64,000 nt of DNA, from NCBI GenBank assembly GCA_963575745.1, contig CAUYUJ010019889.1, positions 27,501 to 91,500 on the forward strand. Direction: 5' to 3'. Both the position numbers and the translations under genes were made by a program. Positions 42,893 to 54,800 of the stretch are shown here, piece by piece. The notes under the pieces were generated by a model. That model saw only the letters and a program-made list of their open reading frames with translations. It had not been told where the DNA came from and made no database searches. The number at the start of each line of letters is the position of its first letter. Within the stretch, counting starts at the first letter, position 1. The DNA comes from Prorocentrum cordatum (Eukaryota; Sar; Dinophyceae; Prorocentrales; Prorocentraceae).

Positions 42893-43619
42893 ATTTCACG
42901 AACATGTCGGGAGATGGCTGGACGTGCCTCGTCAAGACATCCCACCCAGCCCACGCTTTCTTGTCGAGCACGCCCACGAGCGCGGGCGTCATCTGTGCTG
43001 CGGCCGCGGCAGCGGCGGAACGCTTCGTCGCGTCCCCGATGCTGGCGACAGGGATCACCGGGACAAACACGCAGTCAGTGAACCAGTGGCGAAGCTGCTT
43101 ACTCTCGTAAGATTTCTGGAGGTGGAAGTCGACCACCAGGCCGTAGAAGGAGCTATACATGAACTTTGCCCTGCGGACGGGCTCGGGGATGTCCTCGTCC
43201 GTCGGGGGCGCCGCCCGGAACTCCGCGCACTGCTGGTCGACGTAGGACTGCACCTCCACCTGCTCGGTTTTCAGCACAAACTCCAGGGCAGCCTTGGCGG
43301 CATCTTGCGCCACCCCCTCCTCCAAGTCCGATGGCTGCACACAGGGGAACTCTTGGCTGTCCACACGATCTGAGATGCGACGGAATAGTGCGTCGTTCTG
43401 TACCTGCGCCGCAACTCGCATGAGCTCGATGAAATCGTTTTTCGAAAAAGTGTGCGACGGCTCCCACGAGTGGCACGTGAACGCGTCGCCGAGCTGCTCC
43501 TCCTCCACGCGCACGCCGTGCCCTTGCAGAAAAAGCTGCAGCCCCGCCACCCCAGGGGACGCAATCTCTCCGCCCACTGCCGCGGCGTCGAATATGGACG
43601 ACCACTGCGCCAATTCCAT
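42886..43619 (-). CDS. Unknown-function gene, exon 1
   Basis: From a Met at 43619 about 240 residues of ordinary amino-acid composition are encoded, including LQLFLQGHGVRVEEEQLGD, TFSKNDFIELMRVAAQVQ, EDIPEPVRRAKFMYSSFY and CVFVPVIPVASIGDATKR. The first part, an acidic/hydrophobic segment ending in F.ELM, is loosely EF-hand-like but lacks a clear calcium loop. I do not recognise the protein. The frame runs on past 42886 into the composite repeat, so the exon end lies near there. A frame open to 43829 allows a longer N-terminus. Confidence 0.6.
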
Positions 43620-43700
43620 CCTATCGCGGTTGCGCCCGAAGCCAACTGCGAATATCCGGGCACAGATCGAAGAATTATCACCTCGTGCGCACTCGAGCCT

Positions 43701-44335
43701 AAATGAGCAATGGACCCGCGCGGCGGACCCCGCTGGACGAACCCAAATGTGCAATGAAGAAGCGCGGCGGGACCCTCTGAACAGGCCCCACTGCGCGGTC
43801 CTCTCGCATGTTCTTCCCCTTACTATCACGAGACACGAAAAACTCCCTTACTATCATGAGGCACTACCGTGTTCGTGTGGTGTGCACTGCTGGTCTGCCG
43901 TGCATCTGTGGTGCGCATGCTCCTCTGGTGTGGCGTGCCTCTGTGGCGTGCCGTGCTGGTGTGCCGCGTGGCGTGCCTCGCTGGTACGCCGTGCGCCCAA
44001 TCCGGCTGATAGCCCCAATCCGTCTGCCCAGACTCGGTGCCTGACCAGTTCCTTTTCTCTCCCGCGTCCTCCACATGCCAAGGGAACGATTGAGGACCCT
44101 CCCGACGGCAATCGTTTAGGCTGCCACCGTCATCTTCTGGGACACCGAACTTTTCAGCGCTCCTGGTTGGACAGAGCGGGAGGGGCTAAATTTGTTCTAC
44201 ACTGTCTGGGGCTGCCTGTGTTTTCAAAATCAAATGGGCAGCACATGTAGGTGCACAAATGTAATATATCCAGGCATTCGGTCTCCCTAGACATCCGGCA
44301 ACCAGCTGCGCCCCTCCTTGCTCCTCCTCGCTCCT
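43701..44335. other. No gene recognised; GTGGCGTGCC-type repeat
   Basis: 43870-44000 is a degenerate repeat of GTGTGC, GTGGCGTGCC and TCTGGTG words. The rest is unassigned. It would contain the 5' region of the minus-strand gene at 40014-43619. Confidence 0.5.
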
Positions 44336-44339
44336 CCTC

Positions 44340-44530
44340 CTTTTCCGCCCCCTCCTTCTCCCTCCTCCTCCTCCTCCTCCTCCTCCTCCTCCTCCTCCTC
44401 CTCCTCCTTCTCCTCATCTTCCTCCTCCTCCCCTTCTGCCTTCCTCCCTCCTCCTCCTCCTCCTCCACCTCCTCCTTTTCATGTTCCTCCTCCTCCTCCT
44501 CCTCCTCCTCCTCCTCATCCTCCTCCTGCT
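44340..44530. repeat. (CTC)n microsatellite
   Basis: About 190 bases of CTC/CCT triplets with TTC interruptions. Confidence 0.9.
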
Positions 44531-44649
44531 GGCCCGGGAGCCCGAGACCCGGAAGCCCCCGACCACTATCTGGACCGCCCCCTTAAGATTCAGATGAGAA
44601 TCCTGTTGTAGAATTCTGCTGTTCTCGCAGAGGTAGTCGCATTCGCGAT

Positions 44650-45890
44650 GGCAGTCGCAGTGGCAACGGCAGTCGCAGTCACAGCCTCAGCCTCAGCCTG
44701 CCTCAGCCTCAACCTCAGCCTGCCTCAGCCTCAGCCTGCCTCAGCCTCAGCCTCAGCCTCAGCCTCAGCCTCAGCCTCAGCCTGCCTCAGCCTGCCTCAG
44801 CCTCAGCCTGCCTCAGCCTCAGCCTCAGCCTCAGTCAGCCTCAGCCTCAGCCTCAGCCTGCCTCAGCCTCAGCCTCAGCCTCAGCCTTCAGCCTCATCAG
44901 CCTCAGCCTCAGCCTCAGCCTCAGCCTCAGCCTCAGCCTCAGCCTGCTCAGCCTCTCAGCCTCAGCCTCAGCCTGCCTCAGCCTCAGCCTCAGCCTGCCT
45001 CAGCCTCAGCCTCAGCCTCAGCCTCAGCCTGCCTCAGCCTCAGCCTCAGCCTGCTTCAGCCTCAGCCTCAGTCTGCCTTCAGCCTCGGCCTCAGCCTCAG
45101 CCTGCCTCAGCCTCAGCCTGCATCAGCCTCAGCCTCAGCCTCAGCCTGCCTCAGCCTCATCAGCCTCAGCCTCAGCCTCAGCCTCAGCCTCAGCCTCTGC
45201 CTCAGCCTCAGCCTGCCTCAGCCTCAGCCTGCCTCAGCCTCAGCCCATCAGCCTCGGCCTCAGCCTCAGCCTGCCTCAGCCTCAGCCTCAGCCTCAGCCT
45301 CAGCCTCAGCCTCAGCCTGCCTCAGCCTCAGCCTCAGCCTCAGCATCAGCCTCAGCCTCAGCCTCAGCCTGCCTCAGCCTCAGCCTGCCTCAGCCTCAGC
45401 CTCTCAGCCTTCAGCCTCAGCTCCTGCCTTCAGCCTGCCTCAGCTCAGCCTGCCTCAGCCTCAGCCTGCCTCAGCCTCAGCCTGCCTCAACATCAGCCTG
45501 CCTCAGCCTCAGCCTCAGCCCTCAGCCTCAGCCTCAGCCTGCTTCAGCCTCAGCCTCAGTCTGCCTTCAGCCTCGGCCTCGGCCTCAGCCTGCCTCAGCC
45601 TCAGCCTGCATCAGCCTCAGCCTCAGCCTCAGCCTGCCTCAGCATCAGCCTGCCTCAGCCTCAGCCTCAGCCTGCCTCGCCTCAGCCTCAGCCTCAGCCT
45701 GCTTCAGCCTCAGCCTCAGTCTGCCTTCAGCTTCGGCCTCATCCTCAGCCTGCCTCAGCCTCAGCCTGCATCAGCCTCGGCCTCAGCCTCAGCCTCAGCC
45801 TCAGCCTGCTTCAGCCTCAGCCTCAGTCTGCCTTCAGCCTCGACCTCAGCCTCAGCCTGCCTCGGCCTCAGCATCAGCCTGCCTCAGCAT
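44650..45890. repeat. 1.2-kb hexanucleotide repeat (CAGCCT)n
   Basis: Nearly continuous CAGCCT hexamers mixed with CTGCCT variants. The 417-codon plus-strand frame (Ser-Ala, Gln-Pro, Ser-Leu dipeptides in turn) shifts phase at each 4-base variant and is not a credible protein. Confidence 0.95.
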
Positions 45891-46190
45891 TCAAAATGTG
45901 ACTCGGAAATGAAGTTATGGGAACTCGAAGAACACGAAGTGACCTACAGTTGGCTCCAGGCATTCAAAATCATGCCCAGGAATGGAGTTCTGGGAACTCG
46001 AAGACCACGAAGTTGCCTACAACTGGCTCCGGGCATTCAAAATGTGGCCCGGGAATGAGGTTCTGGGAACTCGAAGAGCACGAAGTGACCTACAGTTGGC
46101 TCCGAGCATTCAAAATCATGCCCAGGAATGGAGTTCTGGAAACTCGAAGACCACGAAGTGGCCAACAGTTAGCTCCAGGCATTCGCCCTC
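45889..46190. repeat. 73-bp tandem repeat, four copies
   Basis: ATTCAAAAT starts at 45889, 45962, 46035 and 46108, each 73 bases apart. Units contain GGGAACTCGAAGA.CACGAAGT and GGCTCC.GGC. Alternate units share ATCATGCCCAGG or GTGG/ACTC.GG variants, suggesting a two-unit higher period. Confidence 0.9.
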
Positions 46191-46285
46191 CGCCTGCTCC
46201 TCCTGCCCAGGCGCGCCCGCGCCGCTCAGCCACCCCTCCCCCTCGAGCGACAGGGTCGGGGGTTGCTAAAGATGCCCCTGGCCCA

Positions 46286-46440
46286 AAGAGGAGGAAGAGG
46301 AGGAGGAGGAGGAGGAGGAGGAGGAGGAAGAGGAGGAGGAGGAGAAGGAGGAGGAGGAGGGAGGACAAGGAGGCTCAAGGATCGAGGACCGAGGACCGAG
46401 GAGGAGGACCGAGGAGGAGGATCGCGGAACGGGGCATGAG
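46286..46440. repeat. GGA microsatellite and GGACCGA repeat
   Basis: GGA triplets followed by GGACCGAGGA words. No coding support. Confidence 0.8.
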
Positions 46441-46490
46441 GGAGGCTGCTACAGGTGCCCCTGGCCCAAGCTGCCCCCAACTGCTCGCTC

Positions 46491-46790
46491 AATTATGGAG
46501 CCCCTGAGGCCCGTAAAAGGTGCTCCAGAGGCAGTGGGGGCTTCCTTGAAAATCAAGGGCTCCCAACTTCGCGCTTCGCGCTGCGCGAAGTGCGAAGTGC
46601 GAACAACTTCGCGCTCTCGCGCCGCCTCCCAGGGGAGAAGAGGAGGATGAGGAGGAATCGGAGCCGAACCGCGAAGCGCGAAGCGCGAATAACTTCGCGC
46701 CCTCGAGGGCGCCCTTGATTATGGAGCCCCTGAGGCCCGCAAAAGGTGCTCCAGAGGCAGTGGGGGCTTCCTTGAAAATCCTGGGGTCAC
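46491..46790. repeat. Direct repeat of ~63 bp flanking CTTCGCGC-rich inverted words
   Basis: ATTATGGAGCCCCTGAGGCC and the following GCTCCAGAGGCAGTGGGGGC occur near 46492 and 46718. Between them, CTTCGCGC and GCGCGAAG words alternate (46570-46705), which can form local hairpins. Confidence 0.75.
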
Positions 46791-46799
46791 CTTGGGCCA

Positions 46800-49240
46800 T
46801 GGGCACTTCTGGCAATACCCGAGAGGCGGGGCATGGAGGCCTCCCAAGTAGCGGGTTCCAGAAACCCCGAGCCAAAAAATCGCGCCAGCTCTTCAAGACT
46901 CAAGCAAGTTCACTTGCACGTCACTCCCCCCCGCCCCGGCGCCTTTTCCAGCAGCTCTAGGCCGAAAAGGCGTGCAAGTACGTCCCGACTTGCGGGAAGT
47001 CCAGATTTCCTTCTGGGCCTCACCACGCCCCCCCCTCCCCCACCGTCGATGCAAATAAACGTGTCAGAATCTAGAGAACTGCCTCTTCCACTGGCCTTCC
47101 GCCAGCGGAGGCGGCCTCGTTTTACTTCCGCTGGCTCCCTCCGCCCTTCCGCCGCCTTCCGCCGAGGAAGAGATGCCAACACCTTCGATCCTCGAAGGCA
47201 AGGCCCTTTCTGGAACGCCTAAAATGGGGTCCGAATGGATGGAGTCGGAGGATCGCTCCGCAAAGCCGATGCGTCGCCGATGCATCGGCGCCGTCGGCGC
47301 GGAGAAAATCGGGCTCCACGTCGAGCCGCATCACCGATGCATCGGCGATGCGGCGCGATACGCAGATCCCACCTACTCGGGCCCCTGCTGGGAGGCCTGG
47401 GATGGAGGAGGAGGAGGAGGAAGAACAGGAGTACGGGAGGGCGGACCGTGAGCTTGTTACCGCGAGGACCGCCAGAGGTCTGGACCCCTCCTCTGGTTCC
47501 AGGGCACTGCAACCTCCGTCGCAGCTTTCCCACAAGACGAGAAGGTCTGGGGACCATGAGATCGGACGTTGCAGAAGAAATGCGACATTACGAAAAATCA
47601 CGCACGAAGACCTAGACCCCATCTTTCTGTGTCATTGCTCAAATCGGTTCGATCTGTGAGGGTCATGGGGCCCGACAACTGGCGAAAACGCCCGTGGAAA
47701 AGTTGCGACACTCGGGCCTGACGGAACGCGACGAGTTCTGGAGAGGACGGAAGCGACAATGCCACAGATGCCGCTCGTGCCTGCGCGCGCTTTTCGTACC
47801 ACGGGTCCGTGTCGCGCCGACCCTGGCGGTGGTTCCTGACACCGCGGGGATCGTTCAACCTTGAACGATCGGCCGTTTCCGAGATGTCAGACCGTTCAGC
47901 ATCGACCGATTCTGGGTCGCCGGCTTCGTTCCGCCTTGAACGCCGGCGGCGGGGTCGTCGCCTGTCGACACGACGCGAACCTGCAGTAGGTGGGTGTAGC
48001 GATCCTGGCAGTTCTTGGGGCCTCTTTGGGGGACGTTTTCGGCCGCTTCCTCCCAAGGACGGAGGGACGGGCCCAGACGACCCCGGAAGACCAGCCAGGA
48101 CGGCCCAGAGGACTGCGCGGTCCTGAGCTCGTCCAGCGGGGGCGCACCTCCAGGAGAGCTGTCCCTCTTGTGCCAATGAGAAAGGATGGGCGGACACAGC
48201 ACGATGAAAGCCTCTGCGACGCATTCGTAAAGCCATTGGGCCACCTGAAATGACCTGCGCACGAATGGGACTGAAAAGTATAGCCCGGTACACTGGCTGT
48301 CCTGCGAGCGATGATACGAGAGGCGGCTGTGTTTTTGCAAGCACAGGCTCTAGACTTAAAAGCGAAGACGATCGAGCCACTGTAAATCCAGTGGCATTGG
48401 ATACACGCTTCGGCGTAGTACACCACAGTGTGCATTACATTGAAAACGAACACTGGCGTACACCACTGTGCATTCAGAGAGGTAGGGCCATCTGTGTACG
48501 CCTTAAATGTAGCAGTACCTACGTGTCTATATGTGCACATAGCATGTGCATGAGGTCGAAGTGGATTCACGCCACGAAGAGTCAGTTACACGGTCACGGC
48601 GATTATTACAATGCGCCGGCCCGAGCAACCACGCTCTCAAAGCGACCCTATCCCGCTGATCTGGCGCGCGCCAGCGTGCTTCTCTGGGAGGAGGGAGAGA
48701 ATACGAAAACGATGGGGAAGGAGGAGCGTGGGTAGAGAGGGCGGAATGGGGCAGGAGGAAGAGGGAGAAATGGAGGACGGGAAAAACAGGAAGAGGGGGA
48801 ATATGTAGTCGAAAGGGGGAGCGGGAACAGGAGAAGGAAAAGGACAGGAGTGTGTAGTTGTTGACTTAAAAAACTCCCCGGCACTCCCCCGGATCGCGCC
48901 CAGACCCCCCTGGAGCGTCATGATGCTCTTTTTTGACCCTACTAGACACTTGTCAATCTTCGCTGTTAGGTAATTATTTGCAATTCACACGCGGAAGAAA
49001 GAAGGACGCAGGAAAGCGCTGCCCTTCGAACCATTAATTTCCTCACTCCCCTTTTCCTCCTCCTCTTCCTCGTTCGGTTGTTCCTGCCCCTCCTCCTGCT
49101 AATCAGGGGATGACAATGACAATGGCGATGCTGATGGTCATAGTGATGATGATGGCACTGACGATGATGATGATGATGCTTATGATGATATCGCTGATGA
49201 TGATGATGCTGACACATGCAATGAAATCACTCATGCTGGA
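46800..49240. other. No gene recognised; several palindromes
   Basis: Includes GCCGATGCATCGGC (47276-47289) and a second CCGATGCATCGG nearby. A hairpin GATCGTTCAA-CC-TTGAACGATC lies at 47849-47870, a GGA-type tract near 48670-48800, and a GATGAT microsatellite at 49105-49215. 48240-48640 is non-repetitive and AT-richer. I found no domain or RNA gene. Confidence 0.45.
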
Positions 49241-49262
49241 GAGGGTGGGCAAGAAAGGTCCC

Positions 49263-51092
49263 CTACGGAGCCCTCGCCTGACTGACTGCCCCACCTGATG
49301 CTGCCACCAGTCCCCGTGACATTTTCGCTCCAGATTGACGCCAGCGCGACCGCGAAGCCAGCTCCACATGGCGCGGCCCTTGCACCAGTGTCCGCCCAGT
49401 GGTCCAGACCCACTGGGCCGCCTGGGGCTCGCGCGGGCCCCCTCAAAAGAAGACGCCCGCAAAACACAAACAACAAACGAACCCCCCCCCCCAAAAAAAA
49501 AAAAAAAAAAAAAAAACGAAACCGAACTGGCCAGAACGCCCGCGGCAGAGACAGGAGACCACGACTCGCCCGCGCCTTGGCGTCGGCGTACTCGACGAAC
49601 GCCGTGCCCTTGAAGAGGCCAGTTGTCGCGCGCAGAAAGTTCACCTTCGTGACCTTGCGCGCGGAAATGCCCGAACGCAAACCACCCCTCTCATCCGCGC
49701 CCGCCCCAGGCAGCCCCGTGCCACGCAGAGCGAACTAACGTCGTGCGCGCGCGACTGCTTCGATGCGCGGACGCCGCGTCGCGGGCGAAGCTGAGGCCCG
49801 GACGTCGCCAGCGCGCCCGAAGTCCACCGTCTCGTCCGCTTCCGTCAAATCCCACGGGAGGTTCGAGACGTACACGCGGCGCCCCACAGGCGACCGCGAA
49901 CGCCCCCGGCCCTCGCGCCACCTGGAACCACGCGGGGGAAAAAACGCCCCTCCCTCCCCGACAAATCAACGCGCTAACATAAAGGCGCGGCTGCGTTTCG
50001 CCGCGCCTCCCCCCCAGAGCGCGCCGTCCTCCAGCGCCGGGCGAGGCGCCGGGGCCGGGCGGAGCGGCGGCGTCGTGGGCGCGCGCCCGCCGTCTGCCAG
50101 CGCCCGCTGCACTCTGGGCGCGCAGGCCCGCGCAGGCTGGTAGCGGCCGCGCTCGGCCGCCACCTCCGCCGCAGACCTCGGCGGCGGCCCCCGCGTCTAC
50201 AATCAGCGACAGCCGAAACCGAAAGACCGCGCGACAGTCGGAAATCCCACCCGACACAATGGCGAAAAACAAAGCACGCAAGCAGCGCACCGGAACGTAG
50301 CAACCAGACGCGCGGGCCGCAACTAAGCTGCCCACTGCAACCGGTTCGGGTGCAACCACGCCCCGTTCAGGCGCTGCCCGCTCGTAGTAGACGGACCCGC
50401 CTGCCACAGAACGCACCCCGCCCCACCCCCCGCGCCCTACACCCACGCACCCGATACCCCCGCACGCCTTCACGAAGCCGCCCACGTTGACGGCGAGCAC
50501 CGCGCGGGCGCACCGCTGCGCGCCCGGGGTCGCGCTCCTCACCACGACCTTGGCCCCGAGCACGGACGCTTTCTCGGCCGTCTCCGGGCCCAGCTCCCCC
50601 ACCTCACGCGCGGCCGCGCCCCCCCCCTCAAAAAAAAAAACTGCCCGAAACCCTTGGCCCGCGACAGCGCCGCTCAGTCCATGCCAGAACACTCCGCCCA
50701 TCCTGGGAATACACACGCAACCGCAACACTCACGGTCCAAACCCCGTTGCCCCCGCCGAAACAGCCGCCTTGTACTGCGCTGTCGACGACCACTCCACCT
50801 CGTCGCGGTCGTACGCGCCAAGCGCGTTTTTCGCCAGCTGCGCCGAACCATCCACTGCGATGGCGTACACCTGCCGCTCAAGGACAAGCAGACGGACCCC
50901 GGCGAACGCGACGCCACTCACCCACCCACGTGACAAACAGGGAACGCGCAACCACGCAGCCACGCAACGACGCGACGAAGCATTCGCATACCCCTTGCAG
51001 GCCTTCTGGCCCAGGAGCCAGTCGTCTTCCGCTTCCACAAACTTCTGCGCCACCGCCCCAAGGACGCGGCCGAAAGACATGGCAGCAGCCAT
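49263..51092 (-). CDS. RNA-recognition-motif (RRM) protein, probably multi-exon
   Basis: An RRM is split over two segments: VYVSNLPWDLTEADETVDF (RNP2-like) ending at 49804, and VTKVNFLRATTGLFKGTAFVEY (RNP1 KGTAFVEY) starting at 49654. The 149-base piece between has GT and AG ends and joins the halves in phase. RRMs bind single-stranded RNA through RNP1/RNP2 aromatics. Upstream candidate exons start at Met 51092 (MAAAMSFGRVLGAVAQKF), with YAIAVDGSAQLAKNALGAY near 50870-50800 and EKASVLGAKVVVRSATPG near 50595-50520. Poly-T/poly-C stretches at 49490-49520 and 50625-50640 look intronic. The last exon and a stop at 49263-49265 are tentative. The transcript model is approximate; the RRM is well supported. 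Confidence 0.65.
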
Positions 51093-51359
51093 ACCGGTAG
51101 CAGTGCATGCGGAAAAACACGCAGGAATCAGCCAGCGCGGCTGCGTTACCGCGAGCCCACAACAAAGAGCCCGTGCCCGACGAGCGCAACAAAATCAAAA
51201 CGCATGTCCACGAGCCCGCTGCACGGAACCATTCTTTTGCATAGCCATGGTGCCAGCTTCGGAAGGAGCACAAGATGGGATGACAGGAAAAGAACACCGT
51301 AGAAAATCAGCCTGGCGAGGAACCCAACCATATGCAGTTGTCAGTACCGCAGCTGCGGG

Positions 51360-51740
51360 TTTCATCTTCAATGGCATTCCCCATAGGACTACGGAGCGTG
51401 CGAGGGGTGTGCCGAGATGGGTGCCACTGGGGCATTCGGCGAAGCTCCCTATGGGGACATGAAACACGCGCGGGGCGTGCCGACATGGGTGGTGGAAACG
51501 CATGCGGTGGCCGCCACTCGGGCCTCCAGTGGAGCTCCCTGTGGTTCCCCGACACATGATCCTGCTGCGGGGGGGGGGGGGGGGCCGGGATGGGTGGCGG
51601 AAACGCATGTATGCGCCGCTACCGGGGCCTTCGGTGGAGCTCCCTATGGGGCCACGAAGCGCGAGAGGGGTGCACTGGGATGTGTGGCGGGGACGCATGT
51701 GAGCGCCGCCACTGGGGCCTTCGGTGCAGCTCCCTAGGCA
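51360..51740. repeat. Degenerate ~100-bp tandem repeat
   Basis: Four diverged units share ATGGGTGG.GGAAACGCATG, GCCGCCACT.GGGCCT and GTGGAGCTCCCTATGG words. Spacing is uneven. A G12 run lies near 51570-51583. It adjoins the satellite array. Confidence 0.65.
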
Positions 51741-51744
51741 TCGA

Positions 51745-51809
51745 CCCGTTTCAGGTTCCAGAATCACCCTGGAACGGTTCCGGGGTGAAAATTGAAAACC
51801 TGAAACGGG
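51745..51809. repeat. Array-edge palindrome with different arm sequence
   Basis: CCCGTTTCAGGTT at 51745-51757 is exactly inverted at 51797-51809. The interior carries CCTGGAACGGTTCCGGGGTG, the reverse complement of the centre of later satellite units. The palindromic architecture is the same but the outer arms differ. Confidence 0.8.
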
Positions 51810-54800
51810 CGATTTTCCATCTGGGCGCTCTCGGGCGCCTTGCGGACCCATCTCGGGGATGGGGGGGGGTGTACCTGAGCTTTCAAAATGGCCATTTTCC
51901 AAATGAAATCTCTTACTGGGGAGCTTGTTTTTTCGCGGCTGGGCCCCCCCCCGCAGCGTCGGGAGGTGCCAGATGGATTTTCACCCCGGAACCGTTCCAG
52001 TGTGAAAATCCATCTGGAACCCTCCCCCGACGCAAAACGGCTCTGTCGGGGATGGGGGGGGTGTACCCGAGCTCCTAAAATGCTAATTTTCCAAATGAGA
52101 TCTCTGATTGGGGAGCTTGTTTTTCGCGGCTGGGCTCTGCCCCGCAGCGTCGGGAGGTCCCAAATGGATTTTCACCCCAGAACCGTTCCAATGTGAAAAT
52201 CCATCTGGAACCCACGCCCAACGCAAAATAGCTCTGTCGGGGATGGAGGGGATGCACCCGAGCTCCCCAAATTGCAATGTTCCAAATGAACTCTTATTGG
52301 GGAGCTCGCTTGCGGCTGGGCTCTGCCGCGCAGCGTCGGGAGGCCCCAGATCGACTTTCACCCCGGAACCGCTCCAGGGTGAAAATCCATCTGGGACCCC
52401 CTCCAGACGCAAAACGGCTCTGTCGGGGATGGGGGGGGGGCACCCGAGCTCCCAAAATGGTAATTTTCCAAATGAAATCTCTCATTGGAGAGCTTGCTTT
52501 TCGCTGCTTGGCTCTGCCGCGCAGCAGCGTCGGAGGTCCAGATAGATTTTCACCCCGGAACCGCTCCAGGGTGGAAATCTACCTGGAACCCTCTCCCGAC
52601 GCAAAACGCAAAACGGTTATATCGGGGATGGGGGGGGTACCCGAGCTCCCAAAATTGTCATTTTCCAAATGAAATCTCTGATTGGAGAGCTCGTTTTTCG
52701 CGGCTGGGCTCTGCCGCGCAGCGTCGGGAGGTCCCAGATGGATTTTCACCCCGGAACCGTTCCAGGGTGAACATCCATCTGGAACCCTCCCCCGACGCAA
52801 AACGGCTCTGTCGGCGATGGGAAGGGCGTGCCCGAGCTCCCACATGTATCCATTTTCGAAATGAAATCTCTGATTGGAGAGCTTGTTTTTCGCGGCTGGG
52901 CTCTGCCGCGCAGCGTCGGGAAGTCCCAGATGGATTTTCACCCCGGAACCGTTCCAGGGTGAAAATCCATCTGGGACCCCCATCCAGACGCAAAACGGCT
53001 CTGTCGGGGACGGGGGGGGTGCACCCGAGCTCCCAAAATGGAAATTTTCCAAATCAAATTTCTTATTGAGGAGCTTGTTTTTCGCTGCTGGGCCCCCCCG
53101 CGCAGCGTCGGGAGGTCCCAGATCGATTTTCACCCCGGAACCGCTCCAGGGTGAAAATCCACCCGGAACCCTCTCCCGACGCAAAACGGCTCTGTCGGGG
53201 ATGGGGGGGGGCGAGCTCTCAAAATGGCAATTTTCCAAATGAAATATACGATTGGGGGGCTTGTTTTTCGCGGCTGGGCCCTCCCGCGCAGCGTCGGGAG
53301 GTCCCAGATGGACGTTCACCCCGGAACCGCTCCAGAATGAAAATCCATATGGAACCCTCTCCCGACGCAAAACGCTCTGTCGGGGACGAGGGGGATGTAC
53401 CCGAGCTCCCAAAATGGCAATTTTCCAAATGACATCTCTTATTGGGGAGCTTGTTTTTCGCGGCTGGGCCCTCCCGCGCAGCGTCGGGAGGTGCCAGATG
53501 GATTTTCACCCCGGAACCGTTCCATTGTGAAAATCCATCTGGAACCCTCTCCCGACGCAAAACGGCTCTGTCGGAGATGGGAGGGCGCGCCCGAGCTCCC
53601 AAAATGGATATTTGTTTCAAAAGAAATCTCTTATTGGGGAGCTTGTTTTTCGCTACTGGGCCCTCCCGCGCAACATCGGGAGGTCCCAGATGGACTTTCA
53701 CCCCGGAACCGTTCCAGGGTGAAAATCCATCTGGAACCCTCTCCCGACGCAAAACGGCTCTGTCGGGGATGGGGGGGAAGGTGTACCCGAGCTCCCAAAA
53801 TGCTAATTTTCCAAATGAGATCTCTTATTGGACAGCTTGTTTTTCGCCGCTGGGCCCTCCCGCGCAGCGTCGGGAGGTCCCAGATGGATGTTCACCCCGG
53901 AACCGTTCCAAAGTGAAAATCCATCTGGAACCCTCTCCCAACGCAAAACGGCTCTGTCGGGGACGGGGGGGATGCACCCGAGCTCCCAAAATGGCTATTT
54001 TCCAACTGACATCTCTGATTGGGGGGCTTGTTTTTCGCGGCTGGGCCCTCCCGCGCAGCGTCGGGAGGTGCCAGATGGATTTTCACCTCGGAACCGTTCC
54101 AATGTGAAAATCCATCTGGAACCCTCTCCCAACGCAAAACGGCTCTGTCGGGGATGGGATGGCGTGCCCGAGCTCCCAAAATGGCCATTTTCCAAATGAA
54201 ATCTCTGATTGGGGAGCTCGTTTGCTGCTGAGCTCTGCCGCGCAGCGTCGGGAGGTCCCATATAGACTTTCACCTCGGAACCGTTCCAATGTGAAAATCC
54301 ATCTGGAACCCTCTCCCGACGCAAAACGGCTCTGTCGGGGGTGGGGGGGGGTGTACCCGAGCTTCCAAAATGGTCATTTTCGAAATGAAATCTCTGATTG
54401 GGGAGCTTGTTTTTCGCAGCTGGGCTCTGCCGCGCAGCGTCGGGAGGCCCCAAATGGATTTTCACCCCGGAACCGTTCCAGGGTGAAAATCCATCTGGAA
54501 CCCACTCCCAACGCAAAACGGCTCTGTCGGGGACGGGGGGGTGTACCCGAGCTCTCAAAATTGCCATTTTCCAAATGAAATCTCTTACTGGGGAGCTTGT
54601 TTGCTGCTGGGCTCTGCCACGCAGCGCCGGGAGGTCCCAGATGGATTTTCACCCCGGAACCGTTCCAATGTGAAAATCCATCTGGAACCCTCTCCCGACG
54701 AAAAAAGGCTGTCGGGGATGGGAAGGGCGTGCCCGAGCTTTCAAATGAAATCTCTCATTGGGGAGTTTGTTTTTTGCTACTGGGCCCTCCCGCGCAACGT

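Noticed and set aside
42886-43619. EF-hand calcium-binding protein
   Set aside because: The loop lacks the regular acidic spacing of a calcium-binding EF hand; only a loose helical resemblance remains, so it was left as unknown.
44648-45901. A 417-codon Ser/Ala/Gln/Pro/Leu-rich open frame
   Set aside because: It is the translation of a CAGCCT hexamer repeat whose phase changes at each variant unit. No stop arises because neither unit contains one.
47276-47870. tRNA or small RNA gene at the palindromes
   Set aside because: The hairpins are isolated short palindromes; no cloverleaf or known RNA motif could be traced.
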